Source of the DNA: Ifrita kowaldi
Taxonomy: Eukaryota > Chordata > Aves > Passeriformes > Cinclosomatidae
Direction: 5' to 3'
Assembly: GCA_013398055.1 (NCBI GenBank)
Contig: VZRS01001504.1
Coordinates: 1-64,000 of the forward strand
Length of the DNA: 64,000 nt
Part shown: positions 13,782-26,645 of the stretch, piece after piece
Layout of the letters: every line of letters begins with the position of its first letter
Position numbering within the stretch: the stretch's first letter is position 1
The notes under the pieces: model-generated
The model's database searches: none
Seen by the model: the letters and a program-made list of their open reading frames with translations, nothing else
What the model was told of the DNA's origin: nothing
Program-made: the position numbers and the translations under genes

Positions 13782-14415
13782 AAAAAGAGGTGTGCCAGTA
13801 TTCACTAGGAAGAATAAACTGATAAAATGTACAGTAATAAGAAAATAACACCTAAACAGGAAGTGTTCTGAAGTCTTTGTTTCACATGTTAAACAACCTT
13901 TCAACCTTCACCAAAATCTGATCGCCTGTTTTCACAACTATGTTCTCAGAATGTTACTTTTTGGTAACTTTTTCACAGCACCTCCTTCTGTCTACGTGAC
14001 AAAACGAACAGCTACATCCTGCAGAACTGAAGCAATTATCTTCTTCACACGCAGTGCTTATCAAAGCAAGTGGAAAACTGAGTCATTCATGCTCTTCATG
14101 AGTATTTCTTACAATATATGGTTTCCCTCAAAGGTAACAAGTCCATCTTGGGGTCTTCATTAGTTTAGTTTCGATTTTAGTTTACAGGATGATAACCTGG
14201 AGAAAGAGGACAGAAGCTGAATCAAATAAATGACAAAAAACTTACTCCTGACTTTTCTCCAGCAGGCATTTCCTAAATGGACCTTCTTATGTTACTGTTA
14301 TCCATGTCAATAAAGTAGTACCCTCATAACCGATTCCAGGCCAAAGACAAGGTAAAAAATCACATCAGAAAAGCAAATATCCTACCTGTGCACTTGAACA
14401 CTGCATTACTCTTAC

Positions 14416-14524
14416 TTTTCTGTTTCAGCTCTCCTGTTATTCCTTCCTTCCAAACCCATTGCAGCATGACTGCTAGGTAGAGTAGTTTTCGTGACTGAGG
14501 GTTTCTTAGACATCTGCGGTGTTA
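14416..14524 (-). pseudogene. CDC20B: CDC20B middle exon (TPQMSKKPS block)
   Basis: A 109-nt segment on the minus strand with acceptor ttctctag and donor gtaagag. The open frame begins TPQMSKKPSVTKTTL and contains SHAAMGLEG. It lines up with the low-complexity N-terminal linker of mammalian CDC20B (KTPSKGISETS...APHAMDRDWK). Similarity is modest, so the call depends partly on the splice sites and the order of exons. Confidence 0.5.
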
Positions 14525-14591
14525 CTAGAGAAACAATATTAATGGAAACAATTCCTTTTAAAAACATGCATGGAAATATTTGTCAAGCATT

Positions 14592-14680
14592 TTTAGAATA
14601 GCATAATATTGCATAATAGAATATTGAATATGCTATTTAGAATAGCATAATATTGCATAATAGAATTGCATAATAGCAGC
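14592..14680. repeat. AT-rich tandem duplication, 44-bp period
   Basis: The block beginning tttagaatagcataatattg starts at 14592 and again at 14636, followed by a third partial gcataataga. No function is evident. It lies just upstream (in transcript terms) of the CDC20B exon at 14416-14524. Confidence 0.8.
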
Positions 14681-15991
14681 ATTCGGAAAGCAGATCTGCA
14701 CACTAAGCAGGACAATGCAAACACTGACATTTGGAGCAGTCACCCTGCTTTCCTTTTGTCGGTGGAGACATTTCTACAGTACTATTCACCTTATCCTAAA
14801 AAGAAATGTCTAAACAAGATCAAATTGATAATACCCTTTATAAAGAATGCCTGTTTACTACTGCAGCTCATGTCCAGCCTTAGGTTTATTGACTACTTAC
14901 AGAGAATCCTACTCCATAGAAAATTAGTCTCTGGTTTCCCAGGACCACACAGGCTTTCACCACTGCTTGCAGAGGCAGCATGCAGGACTTCCTGTTCTAC
15001 AAACTGAAGACGGAAAGACCTCACACTGTTTCAGAGCCAGAGTTTCCTAGACCTGAGCATGCATTACTGAAAAAAAATGCTCTGGTATTCTCCTTAGTAG
15101 AAAACAGAATTGCACTTTCTGACCAGCATCGTAGGAACACATCCTGAACACTTAGGAGCATCTTTTAATTTTTCTCTAAATATTTCAACTGGTAATAAAG
15201 AAGTCAACTGTGTTAAGTTCCCTACATCTTCCAGGAAGCCTTTCGGGAACGTGGACATGCAGCAAGCAAACCCACTTTCCCCTAGCGCTGTTGGAAGCAG
15301 GAGTCAGCACTCTCAAATCTCATTCGACGTTTCGTCAGCTCCCCCTGTTGCTGACAGAGAGAAACAGCTTCCCCTAGAGTCAACTCCTCCAGAACTCAGA
15401 GTGCTGGAAGTTTGATCTGCACTCTGAATGGCCCTCCAGCAAATCTCTTCTAAGGTGAGTAGAGTGTGGGTGTTCCTTGGCCGGTGTCCCTTTGTCAATA
15501 CATGAAGCCTTAGGCACTGGAGAAGAAACAACACACGGCAAGCTCCTCCCGCCGTGAGTGTGCACTACACCAAATCCAGACCCGCGGGTTGATCCCAGTT
15601 CTGCAGTTACAGCTGGCTGCGCAGGAGCTGCGTACAGGGTAAAGGAGAAGCAGAAGGAAGTGAATGAGAGAGGCCTGTATGAGTTCTCCTGCCCTCCAGT
15701 CAGTTGTTGATATCCTTTCCAGATACGAAGGTGCTGGAACAGACCCTGTGCCCCCTTACAGTCCAACGAAACTTAAACCCATTCCTGTGTGTTCCACATC
15801 GCAGAGCAAAAAAAGGCTAGTCTGCCACAGGCACTGCTTGGCTAGGGATGAGACCCTCTTTTTCCTCTTCTCTTTCACCCTACTCAGTGTCAGCTGTCTG
15901 TATCACCTGCTGCCCTAGGCTGTCTGCACACTGGGAAGAGGAGCCTTGGGCCCAGCTTTCCTCTCATGACTGCAGCATGCTCCCATGAGAA

Positions 15992-16465
15992 AATCACAGA
16001 ATCAATTAGGTTGGGAAAGACCTCTGAGATCATCAAGTCCAGCCTATGATGGAACATCACCATCTCAATAGACCATGGCACTAAGTGCCATGCCCAGTCT
16101 TTCTTTAAACATGTCCAAGGGACAGCGCCTCTGACCACCTCCCTGGGCAGCCCATTCCAATGTCTAATCACCCTTTCTGTGAAGAAATTCCTTCTGACGT
16201 CCAACCTAAACCTAATGGCTTGAGGCCATTTCCTCTTGTCCTGTCACTGGCTGCCTGGGAGAAGAAGCCAACCCCTACCTGGCCCCATCCTCCTTTCAGG
16301 CAGTTGTAGGGAGTGATAAGGTCATCCCTGAGCCTCATTTTCTCCAGGCTAAATATCCCCAGCTCCCTCAGCCGCTCCTCATAGGACTTGTGCTCCAGAC
16401 CCTTCCCCAGTTTTGTTACCCTTCTCTGGACTTGCTCCAGTACTTCAGTGTAAATAAAAAAATTG
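15992..16465 (-). repeat. CR1 LINE 3' fragment
   Basis: Minus-orientation CR1 3' end. It starts at the consensus tail aatcacagaatcaattaggt and runs through the blocks ccattccaatgtctaatcac and cctcttgtcctgtcactggc. It is truncated and abuts a GC-rich segment. Confidence 0.9.
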
Positions 16466-16479
16466 AGAGGATGCTGTCC

Positions 16480-16740
16480 TGGAGCTTGTTCTGCCTGGGC
16501 AGCCTGCGCCGACTGCTGCAGCTGCGCACTGCCGNCCACCAGGAGAGCCCGCTGCGCTCCGAGCCTGCCGCCTGCGCCGCGACAGGACACCAAACACCCA
16601 GATCAGCCAAGGCTTAATGTCATCCCGGCCCTTCGCGCTGTTTCTAGTTCGGCCGTGCCCTTGCCTAAGAGCAGCGGCCGGGCTGAGGACGGCTCCGGCA
16701 GACGGTCAAAGGCGCAAAGAAAGAGCGAGGAGACGGAGGA
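16480..16740. other. Orphan CpG-rich island with a single N
   Basis: A GC- and CpG-rich segment in otherwise AT-rich intron, interrupted by one unknown base at 16535. No conserved protein is evident in any frame. It could be an unrecognised promoter or enhancer, or a misjoined piece of GC-rich sequence. Confidence 0.5.
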
Positions 16741-18788
16741 AAACGGTGCAAAACAAATGTTTCTGTTCAGATAAGTACAGCTGAATCAACGGTGGCACAG
16801 AAAGCCTGTGGCAGGGGAAGAAAAAAAACACAACCTAAATTTGTGTCACTCGTGCACTAAAGATGCATGACTGGCTTTTGAGGGCCCAAGGCACCTTCAG
16901 CCACCATAGCAGTGTAGGCTCAGAGGTCTGGTGGTTCCTGAGAAAGGGACACTGGGCAAACCCACATGTTGTCTGCCTGGAATCAGACAGGTTCTCTGAT
17001 CTCCACTCCAAAAAAGTCTTAGATCTCTTCTGATTTCTGAACCTTCTCACCACCACTGCAGCTTACTCTTGTCATTATTTTTAATATTATCTTGTACTTT
17101 TTAATAAAGGTTGCTAAGTAAAGATTAAATTACTTTTTTAAAATTTTCATTTGATCAAATTCATTCATAGATCAGTTTGGGTCAGAAAGCTATAGAATCT
17201 GAAAAGTTATCCCAATTTAAAATATAAGAGCCCACACAATATTAAACAATGTATTTTGTTTTTCAAACAGATTTGAAGTAAGGTTTTAGTTCAGAATAAC
17301 AACAGGAGACACAGCTAATATAATGAGCTTTTGGGTAATTACTAGGTACACCAGTAAATATTCATAATATATGAAGTTTTGTTCAGTTTATTTAGTTCTG
17401 AAATAATATTAGATGCAAATTGCAAACACTTGAGTTGTAGCTTAGACATCAGGATGTTGCATGGATTTTCTGTAACCAAACACATTTGATCTTGTCTTTA
17501 AGGTCAGCATTAGTCACCTGTGCTTGCTTGTTGAGTACAGCTTCATTCATTTCAGCACAGAACTCTGTGCTTTTTCTGTCCCCACAGTCAAAGCGCCATG
17601 CTCACAGGCCTCACTGCCAGGCATAGATGAAGCCTAACGTGTCCTCAGATACAAATACTGAAATTTCACAGTGTTTCCCAAGCAGCTGTTATGTAGAACA
17701 GTGTGAAACTCTCTATATAGTCTTGTTAAACAAAATGAATGTGGATTTTTGCTATTTAGAGATTATAGAAAGAGTTGAATGTATCACTACGATATTGTAC
17801 AAGTCCATGATACTGGTACTAATACTGAAAAGGAAGAAACAACCAGATTCCAGGTTTTACATTCAGAAAAGTCCCTTCTGTTTCTATCCTTTAAAATGCA
17901 ACATCTAAGTGCAGCAAAAAATCAGGGTGACAAAGAAAACCAACTGAGACAAAAATCACTCTTCAATGGAGGTTTGCACTGGGAGGGAAAGGGAGTAAGC
18001 AGAGACTCACAAGCAGCAAAACACCACTGGAGCTGCTTGGCTTACACCTGATACTCTCAGCTAACTCTTCTCTCATGCAGACCTTCAATCTTACCATCTC
18101 AGTACTGCTCGTTGCCAGGTAGCCAGTAGCAATTAAGAAAGCAATCCATTTTCCATTATCATCCCCACTCTCATTGCAAAAGAATCCACATTGTATTATC
18201 TTCCTTTATGACAGCCTGTTACCAAGGAGTTTTTCTCTGCCCCATGTGCTGAAAAGAGTTTTACACAGCTGCCTGCGATTCCGGGCTGATGAGATGCAGG
18301 GCTGAGTTTGTAAACAAGATGTTTTCAGCCCTCCTGCCTTTTTCCTACCTGAACAACTGTCCCCCAGACTGCTTCTCCAGGTCTGCCTGATAACACAGCT
18401 GCCTCCTGCTGAGCAACTCTGTCAGATACACTCGGGGAGCTCAGGGGATGTGCTGGAGCTGCACTGCAGATTCACGCTCGGCCCCAGCAGCTCTCAAGAC
18501 AGTGCAGACAAACACTGGAGTATCCCACAGAGGCCGGTTAGACAGAGCAATCAGCACCCTTGGGTGATGGGTACACCCTTTTCATTCATTTCTTTCCCCC
18601 CCGCGAAAGGTCCCGATACTTTACACAAGAGCTCAGAAGCCCAGCAGGCACTGTGATATGTAACAGCTGTTTTGCAACAGCGACAAAAATGAGAAGCTTG
18701 TTCTTTCCGGTCTGAGCTGAGAGTCTCATATTTCAGCTCCTCCTTCACATTCCAGGCCTGCCCAGGCTCCTCTCAAAAGATTTCAAAA

Positions 18789-18995
18789 ATGGAGCGTCTC
18801 ACAACTAGTTATCCTCTGAAATACTCAGTACCCAAAGCCAGGGTCTTTGTTGTCTTCCTGTCAATGGTTTTGTGCACCACCATTCTCTGCCTGCTGCAAC
18901 TCAGGTTTTTCAAACCTAAAATCAAAGATTTTTATTCTTTTGAAGTCAAGGATTCACGAGGAAGGATCATTTCCTTGGAGAAGTTCAGAGGGAAA
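18789..18995 (+). CDS. GPX8: GPX8 exon 1
   Basis: Starts ATGGAGCGTCTC; 69 codons covering the cytosolic tail, the membrane anchor and the beginning of the thioredoxin fold up to KFRGK. Donor gtaagt. Confidence 0.95.
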
Positions 18996-20355
18996 GTAAG
19001 TTACTATTTCACTTTTTATGTCTTGAATCCTTACTGACAAAAAATGTGCACATTTCTAGGTAAACAAAATGTTTGGTTACGGGAGTTTTTGGCAGAGATT
19101 TGTGCTAAATTCCTGCTCTTCATACAGTAAGCTGGAGAAAATTTATTTTTATCTAGGCCTGCTCCAGGAATTATTAGATCTAATAATTCAAGGAAAGAAA
19201 TAATATTATTTGTAGACCAATACAGCCTAAAAGGCAAATTGGTGGATTTTAATCTTAGTCAGGAATGTTGGTTTTGGGTTTTGGAAATTCATCTAGAAAA
19301 TATGATTTTAGTGCATGTCCTAAATATCTGCTTTTTTAGATGCTTATATTTAAACAAAGCTGTAAAACAAAGTTTATCAGTTTACTGGATCTTTACAACA
19401 GATTGTTTGAAAGTAATTATCTTCAGCTGCTTTCATCATTATCTGTTTAATGAAGTGATGATTAGACAGATTAAGTTTACCTTTCTGACAGGAACCATCT
19501 TGGTAATGAGAGATGCCATTTTAAGATTTATTTGTGATCTCTGTAACATCTGTAGGCTTTTTCTTTACTATTCTAACTTTATTTTTCTGAAGGCAACTTT
19601 GGTTGTAAACGTGGCCAGTTACTGCCAATACACAGACAAAAATTACATCGCACTGCAAGAGCTACACAGAGAGTTTGGTCCCTCCCACTTCACTGTGCTG
19701 GCGTTTCCCTGCAACCAGTTCGGAGAATCAGAGCCTAATTCAAGCCAGGAAATAGAATCTTTTGCCAAAGGAAACTATGGAGTAACATTCCCTGTTTTCC
19801 ACAAAATCAAGATCCTAGGATCAGAAGCAGATCCCGCCTTTAAATTTCTAATAGGTAATTGTTTTCTTTTATGTATCAAGCTGCCTGTAACCATGGTACT
19901 CTCATTGCATCCAGGCTGAGTGTTTTTGTCAGGAAACATTGAAGTCTTCATAAACTGGGGAGAGAAACAGGCACTTAGCGTACAATTACTCTCATTTCAA
20001 TCTGGATATCAAAACTACGGGCAGAAGAATAGTATCCTGAAAACATCGGTTTCTCCTCACTGCTTATAAAAACAGCCTACTCTGACCAGCCCAGGTAGAA
20101 ACATCCATCTTGTGGGTGTATAAACTTGAGTCCAAAGACTCCCACCTACAAAATCCCATTACAAACTATGTGATTTTTATTTTAAAAAGGCTTTTATTAT
20201 GAACAAAACTGTAGTTATGGGGGGCATAAAATTACTGGAAGATTTGACATAAACACATGCAGATGAAATTCCTTTCTTAGCAGGGTCATATGTCCACCTT
20301 TATGTAAACTGTACTGTAAAGCAGGATTATATATACTAGTTATATATAACCTCTG

Positions 20356-20389
<34 letters not shown>

Positions 20390-22032
20390 TTATATAGAAC
20401 CACTGATTTGTATTAATTTGTCATGTGAACTTCAGGGCCTAGCCTGCAAAATCCTGCATGAATACAGGGAGCATTTACAGACTAAGAGCCTCATATACTC
20501 ACAAGCAAAATGAAATTCTCTTGTTTCAGTTGACCAAAGATCTCATAGACTTAAAGCCAACTTGAAAAGCCTCTCTGAATTTTCCTGAGCTTTGACCAGG
20601 TCTTTGAACCATACTGATATATGAAAGAAAGAATAGCTTAAACAACCCTTTTCTAGCACACCATTTTAACTAGAAAATAAAGTAGCAGAAAGCCCAAACC
20701 TGTATTCAATCTCCTTGCCGTCCATTCCACTCTCTCATAACGCCTCTTGTCAGAAAACTATTACAATATCCAAATGAAATCTTTTCTAGAACACTTAAGT
20801 GTTGCTTCTTGCCATATCCCCTATGATACCTCCTATGTACTTGAAAATTGTTATTATTGAGGAGTCATTTAAGCAGTCACCATTGTCATTGTAACTGTGT
20901 TTGTTCCTTCCTTCTCTTAGGCATGCTACACAAACTTCCCTGAAGGTAACTTTGCCTCCCTGAATTGCCAGATGTCCAGTGACATCTGATTGAGTGTTTC
21001 CTTTCTGTTCTTTATAGAAGAGACTAGAGCACAAAGGCACCAGCTGTGTGTGATGAATCCAGATTCTAAACATCAGCACAATCAGTGTTAAATATTAATA
21101 CCTATAAAGGAAAAAAACTTATTCAGCATTTTCTTATTTGACATGCTGTTCACCCACAAGAAGGAGAAAGATCCTTTGGTACTTAAATATTTTGAAACAA
21201 AGTTTTTCTCTTCCTGCATTCCTGTGTCTCACGTTAAATTACTGCACATTTTTAATTAAAGTACCTGTTTTCTTTATGTAGCTGTTTTGACAATCAGAAG
21301 GTTGAACATCTTCATGCTATACCACACTTTTGTGCCTGTGACTACTAGCAACAGAATGAAAACAGCACTGTCAAATAATCTAGTGCAAAACTGGTCCCCT
21401 TGCTGCGCAAGTGTGGTGTCAACCTTCAATCCATTGCTTAAAAAAATCAGTTTAGGGTCCAGTACCATTCCCAACCAAACACTCGTTCTGCAGTCAAAAG
21501 CTACTGGAGTTTTTTGTGAAAGCAGCCTAACTAAGCCGTCACCCATACAACTTCCTGCTCTCATTTTACTTCCCCAAAACTGACATGAAACTGGGGATTC
21601 CCTGAGTAAATATGCAGCCCTTGTATCCTCTTCCCTAGGAAGCATAGCATAGTAAAAGTAGGAGCTCTTAAACAGTTTCACAGGAAGGGGAGAGCATCAT
21701 TGACTTCCCACTTTTCAGATCATTAACAGCAACCAGTAAATCCACACTCAGACTACCAGCAAACAATATGGTGGGATTACTTCAGCATAAATAGTCAAAG
21801 AATCAGTGTGGGGCACGGAGGCAATTCCAGGTGTAAGTCAGTAAAATTATCTGATTTCATCCTTACAGATTCTTCAAAGAGAGAGCCTCGATGGAATTTC
21901 TGGAAGTACCTTGTCAGCCCTGAGGGTAAAGTTGTGAAATTCTGGAGACCTGAAGAGCCTATAGAAAGTATCAAGCCAGAAGTAACGTCATTAATCAGAC
22001 AGATCATCATGAAGAAAAGAGAAGACCTCTGA
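18789..22032 (+). CDS. GPX8: Glutathione peroxidase 8 (ER membrane), three exons
   Basis: Probable ER-resident thiol peroxidase of the GPX7/GPX8 branch, which removes peroxide made by ERO1 during oxidative folding. Exons 18789-18995, 19593-19854 and 21869-22032 join in frame (phases 0 and 1) to 210 residues, the size of mammalian GPX8. Residues 1-15 are cytosolic. A membrane anchor at about 18-38 (VFVVFLSMVLCTTILCLLQL) makes it a type II protein. The peroxidase fold follows, with the active-site segment NVASYCQYTDKNY (the Cys, not selenocysteine, is peroxidatic), then the AFPCNQFGESEP motif and WNFWKYLV with the conserved Trp. It ends KKREDL, a KDEL-like retrieval signal. It lies wholly inside the CDC20B locus on the opposite strand, the same nested arrangement as in mammals. 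Splice sites are gtaagt/ctgaag, gtaatt/cttacag. Confidence 0.95.
19593..19854 (+). CDS. GPX8: GPX8 exon 2 (catalytic)
   Basis: Carries the catalytic Cys in NVASYC and the CNQFGESEP motif; ends phase 1 before gtaatt. Acceptor tttctgaag. Confidence 0.95.
20357..20389. repeat. (GATA)n microsatellite
   Basis: About eight uninterrupted gata units in GPX8 intron 2, flanked by tatata sequence. Confidence 0.95.
21869..22032 (+). CDS. GPX8: GPX8 exon 3 and stop
   Basis: Begins with the second and third bases of Asp (DSSKREPRWNFWKYLV) after cttacag. It ends with the retrieval-type tail REDL and TGA at 22030-22032. Confidence 0.95.
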
Positions 22033-22600
22033 AAATGCCATTCAACACCATGGGTATACAGCCTTTCTACATTCCTGGGAAATGTTGCTAGAAGCTAAAC
22101 CATCAGGTGATTTTGCTGCTCTTTAGCAGTGGTATTTGCAATGTCTGTTAATGCTGGGTTAGGCTCCTTCGATGGCCATAAGAATGACTGAGGTTACTGA
22201 CACAACAAGGCTCACGATGCCTTGCAGGGAGGGACAGTCAATTTGCATAAGGGGTTTAAGACTTTTTTTTTTTAATTGCTGACAATAGCTAATTAAAATT
22301 GTCACCAGAAGGGAGATAGTTAGAAAAAAAGTTTAAAAATTGCTTGATATTTACACAAGGGTTTTTTCCCACCTACCAGTAACAAAGAGATTTTTATATT
22401 CCGTTAACACATAATTGCTCTGTTATGAAAGACTTGGGGCCCAGAGACATCCGCAGCAGGGTTTCTAGACACAAATGTAACTGAAGAGACCAGCTTTGCA
22501 GTATCTTCTCAAGGAAGACTACTGAACTGTGAAGCTGTCAGTTGCAAGAAATTGTACATAGAAAGTAAAATCATTAAAAGAAGAAAAAAATTGAAACAAA
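22033..22600 (+). other. GPX8: GPX8 3' UTR with ATTAAA signal
   Basis: Non-coding stretch after the stop. The hexamer attaaa at 22573-22578 followed by A-rich sequence is a plausible polyadenylation signal. The exact transcript end is not visible. Confidence 0.4.
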
Positions 22601-25520
22601 ACGTTTGCTTGCTTGCTTTATATTTTGATTATTTTACTTTCCGTTTTACAACACCTTTAAACTCTTCAGCCTTCTCCTTACATTTGTGCTGAAGTACAGT
22701 GCCTCAGATGCAATCTCCTTTCCTGCTGGATTCCTTCTCTTCTGACTTGGACAAAGGCAGGGCCTGTGTAAATATACATGTTTGTTTACAGAAGGATTCA
22801 AGGAGCAACAAAAATCAAGAGCCTGGCACTCTAACAGACATCTTTCTGAGACAGTCCAAAACAATGCTGCTCAGCCACCCATCTACTTCTCATCTCCAGA
22901 ATAAAACGGCAATCTTCAAGTAGAGGTAGAAGGGGCTGAAAGTTCATGGCTCAAGCCTCACTCTTCTCACCTTGCAACCTCCCCAGTCCTACATGTAACT
23001 GCAAACCCATTTCCAGTTCTGCTCCACTGTTCTATAACAAACTGCCAAGTGTTTTGATTTATCTCTTTGAAGAAGGGAGTTAGTAAATTTGAATAAGAAA
23101 CCTCACTCCAGCTGCCCATGTCTTGAAGGAGGGCTGAGAAAATAGAAATGAGAAAAACTTGTGTCTCAGTGGAGTTTTCTATATGAAAAGAATGGGTAGA
23201 ATTAGTGCTGTTCTCTTGTAAGACTAACAGTGATTGAAAATACCTAAAGTGCTTCAAATTTTTTTCTACTGACAGCCACTTAACGGTATTAAAAAGGTGA
23301 GAAATTCAAAACCAATTAAAAAAAAAAAGGGGGGGGATCTTCTTTTTCATTCACCTATTGAATTAATTGAGAATTTCACAAAAAATATTTACAAAGATTA
23401 AACAAAGTCACTCTCAATAATGTCAAACATCTTTTTGGAAAGGAACTCAAACTTAATGCATGACAATTTTATCCATTTACACTTTCAGAGTCCAGCTAAG
23501 GACTATGTAAAAGTCTCGTTAGAACAAATGAGCCTACTGCTGGTGTTTTAGACCAGCCTCCGCGCTGTTAGCCATTAACCTGCAAGATTCCACATCGAGT
23601 CTGCCAAGACAGTGCCTGTTCTTATGCTGAGGTCCTGCATTTTACTCCGGTCTCCTCCTGCATGTACAGTTCCAGCCCTGAGAACACTTAGTGGGACCTG
23701 TCAGGTGATTTTTGTCATAAATCTCTGCTGCTTTGATGGAGCAGGGAGGAAACTGAGATATGGACCCTCTCCCCTCACTGGGAGCAGTCTACAGCCATGT
23801 AACTGCATGGCAGGACACATTGTTTTGCCCATAAGAGGTGGATATCTTAACTTTAAAATGTACAATTCTAAAACACACACGTCTGCTCATGTGCTCTGCT
23901 AAAGCTCCCTGGTTTTTGCATCACTGAATAAAAAAAGGGTAGGCATAAAGAAATGTTGGGTGCTGTTAGAGGAAGACCTGAAAAAAAAAATGCCTATTTT
24001 AGTCCTGGTACTGCCTGAGAGCTATTCAGCATATGGGACATTTCACCTGGGTCCTTAAAACACTCAAGACAAACAGTGCAGTATAATTTTCTAGTTTGAA
24101 AGGGATCAGGAAGGGAAGGAAATGTGTACACTTCATTTGTGACTCGCTCGCTAAAGCTCATATTGTTTTTCAGAGGACACTTGTAATCTTGAATATCTCA
24201 ATGCCAGCATTAAGATCAAGTGTCTTTCCTGGTATTCAGAAATAGCATGTGATATTAGCAAACAAGTGGACAGAATTACTTAACTCACGCCTTCCTGAAT
24301 TATGTCCACTCCAGAGCCCTAGAAAAAGAAGATTTTGTCTGAGAAAACAGTCATGGAGCTTCTCATTTCACTAGTTAGTCACAGCACACTACAACTATCT
24401 TCTGAAGAGATTTCAATATAGGTACCGTTCAGTCCTGATTGTACACGGTTTAAGTTTTTCAAAATTTACTGTTAATTAACCTTCCTCAACAAACTAACAT
24501 TCCTCCTTAACAAAAACTCAGTGTGTTTGTATTACTTATATGTCATCATGAGACATGCCAGCTCTTCCAATATCATATTTAGGGCAGATCATTGATAAAC
24601 TAATCACTTCTTTCTTAAAACTGTTACCGGTTATCTGAGGTAAAATTAAAGCATCTTTAATGGCAAAATCTACGCAAACTTGGAAAGGCAAATAAATAAA
24701 ATGGAAGTCAGAATGCTATTACACAAGTACACATTTCTCTATAGTCAAAAGGCAAGAAAGTAGTATGAATGCATGTCTGTATAAATATCCACTTAGAGTT
24801 AATTTTAAATACAGCACATAAAAATACGAAGTCCAAATTTTTAAACAGATTGAAATCTATTTCTTGGATTCTTAAATAATCTCCCCAATTTAAAATTAAA
24901 CTACCCTCCTATAATGGTTAACAAAGGTCAGTCCATGAGTGTCAAAGTTATTTCACCTCCATTTGAGCATAACCTATTGCATCTTTCATCCTAACCCTTC
25001 ATTCCCATCTCAAGCTTCCTTCACCCCTTAGGTCTGACATATCCTTATTTTCTCAAACAAATACCATTTAATTGTGAGCTTCTCTTTCCAAAAGGTTGCC
25101 TTGGAGTGAAAACATCCTTAATCCATTTCAGTCACCAGCAGTACATGTTCCTGTAAATTCAACTACTGTCACAAAATACTTGTTTGCTGAGCCAACACAT
25201 CAATGCTCCTTGAAACATTTAGTGGTGTAAGAGAAACATACTCACATAGGGTTCAAACATGAAACTGTTACTTAATATTTACGTAATTCAGTAGATTGTT
25301 TATAAACCAGTTGGGGTAGCTGTATAACTGTGTGAAATACAACTGCACTTACTTTTATGCTCCTGGTTACACTTTATTTTATACCCTACATTCGCTCAGT
25401 GTGCATAACCTAGCACAGCTCCCTTCAGTCAGGGGAACTAAGCAGGCATTGGACCAGCTAGGGACCTATGAGATATTTACAACAACAGCGTTTATATTCT
25501 TGTCTCGACAGTGTCTCGAT
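22601..25520. other. Intron between GPX8 and miR-449 cluster
   Basis: AT-rich CDC20B intron 2 sequence. A poly-A/G run lies near 23319-23336. No exon, RNA gene or repeat family was recognised. Confidence 0.5.
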
Positions 25521-25527
25521 GTATGTG

Positions 25528-25602
25528 CTAATCTGACAGTGTAGTCAGTTGCTGGTGTGTGAGGAACAGCTAACTAACAGTACACTGCCTAATCACCACA
25601 CG
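25528..25602 (-). ncRNA. miR-449 family hairpin 4 (3'-most)
   Basis: Read on the minus strand, the 5' arm TAGGCAGTGTACTGTTAGTT (mature region about 25567-25591) pairs with a 3' arm containing CAGCAACTGACTACACTGTC across a short loop. The seed GGCAGUG is that of the miR-34/449 family. In mammals the miR-449 cluster sits in CDC20B intron 2, the same place. Numbering of paralogues is not assigned. Confidence 0.85.
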
Positions 25603-26491
25603 CAGCAGGGGGATCACCGTGACTCTGCAGCCTTCACCAGCACTGGTGCTCTTTCTCTTCACTGTCCCAGGCACATGCAGCAGCACCTAGATGAAACAAG
25701 TAACAACAAAGAGTTTCTGCTGCACTCTGTAGATGCCTAAAGTGCCGGGACAAGGATAAAATTAACAGTCTGTTGGCTGTGGCAGTATGTTTGACAGAAG
25801 CTTGCAGTGTAACATGAATCAAAAAGATCAATGTGCTTCCAGCCTTTATTCTTCTAAGTATACTATTATGTCCTGTTCACACTCTGTGGCTGGAGAGACT
25901 ATGTGCAGTTGTTTTAATGCATTGATGTTCACAAATTACGTTACCTGAAGAAGCAATGAGAGAGGAAAAACTCTAAGGCTGACTTTTTAGTACATATACA
26001 ATGGAAAGGTAATTATTTTTCAGCTATAGTATTCAGGAAGTTAGTGAAAGTGGCTTTAAGCCTTTGGGGCCTTTCATTACTCAATTAAAAACAGCAAACA
26101 AACAAAAAACACCTCCCAAAAAACTATCAAGTTGCATTTGCCAAATATTACTATTAAAAAAATTAAAATCAAATTCTAAAATGCATGTAAAGTTTTTAAC
26201 TGTGCTGCTTTTGTTTTTAAAAAGCTCCCAGGACCCTAAAATTTTTTGAAATATTTGAATTATTTACCTGGTTCAGGTATGTAAAAACTACCTGTTACCT
26301 TGGTATCTAAAAGTAGATGAACACCAGAGTCTAAATTAATCAAAAATATCACAGTTGTTAGAGTAATGGAAATACAAAATACAACTTATATTTGCCTGAC
26401 AGTCAAAAAAAGCAATAATAAGGAGGAATAAAAAGATTTCTCATACAAAAGTAGTGGCTTTCCATTTTGATGACCAAGATATGTGGGAAAA

Positions 26492-26550
26492 GAGAGCAGC
26501 TGCATGTTAGCTGCTGTCAGAATTTCAAGCAGCCAACAAACACTGCCGCC
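26492..26550 (-). ncRNA. miR-449 family hairpin 3 (divergent mature)
   Basis: Minus strand: 5' arm CGGCAGTGTTTGTTGGCTGC (26529-26548) pairs with 3' arm CAGCAGCTAACATGCAGCTG, which closely resembles the mammalian miR-449a star strand. The seed GGCAGUG is kept, but the body has diverged (TTTGTTGG for TATTGTTAG). It is about 150 bases downstream, in transcript order, of hairpin 2, similar to the tight spacing of human miR-449b and miR-449a. Confidence 0.75.
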
Positions 26551-26645
26551 CCATCACACACAGTTGCACCACCTGCATTCCTGGGGCCCAAATCCCAGCA
26601 CCTTCCAAAGGAACTGCCTTGGAACAGCGGCGAGCAGCCCTGCAG

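Noticed and set aside
15313..15534. Minus-strand open frame with QTSSTLSSGGVD, resembling the CDC20B stretch QTRALSSDSF
   Set aside because: Position fits a missing CDC20B exon, but no convincing acceptor or donor brackets it and similarity is limited to a few serine-rich residues.
19239..19592. Long open frame running into GPX8 exon 2
   Set aside because: The part before 19593 is intron 1 read-through; the peptide there has no GPX similarity and exon 1 joins cleanly at the splice sites.
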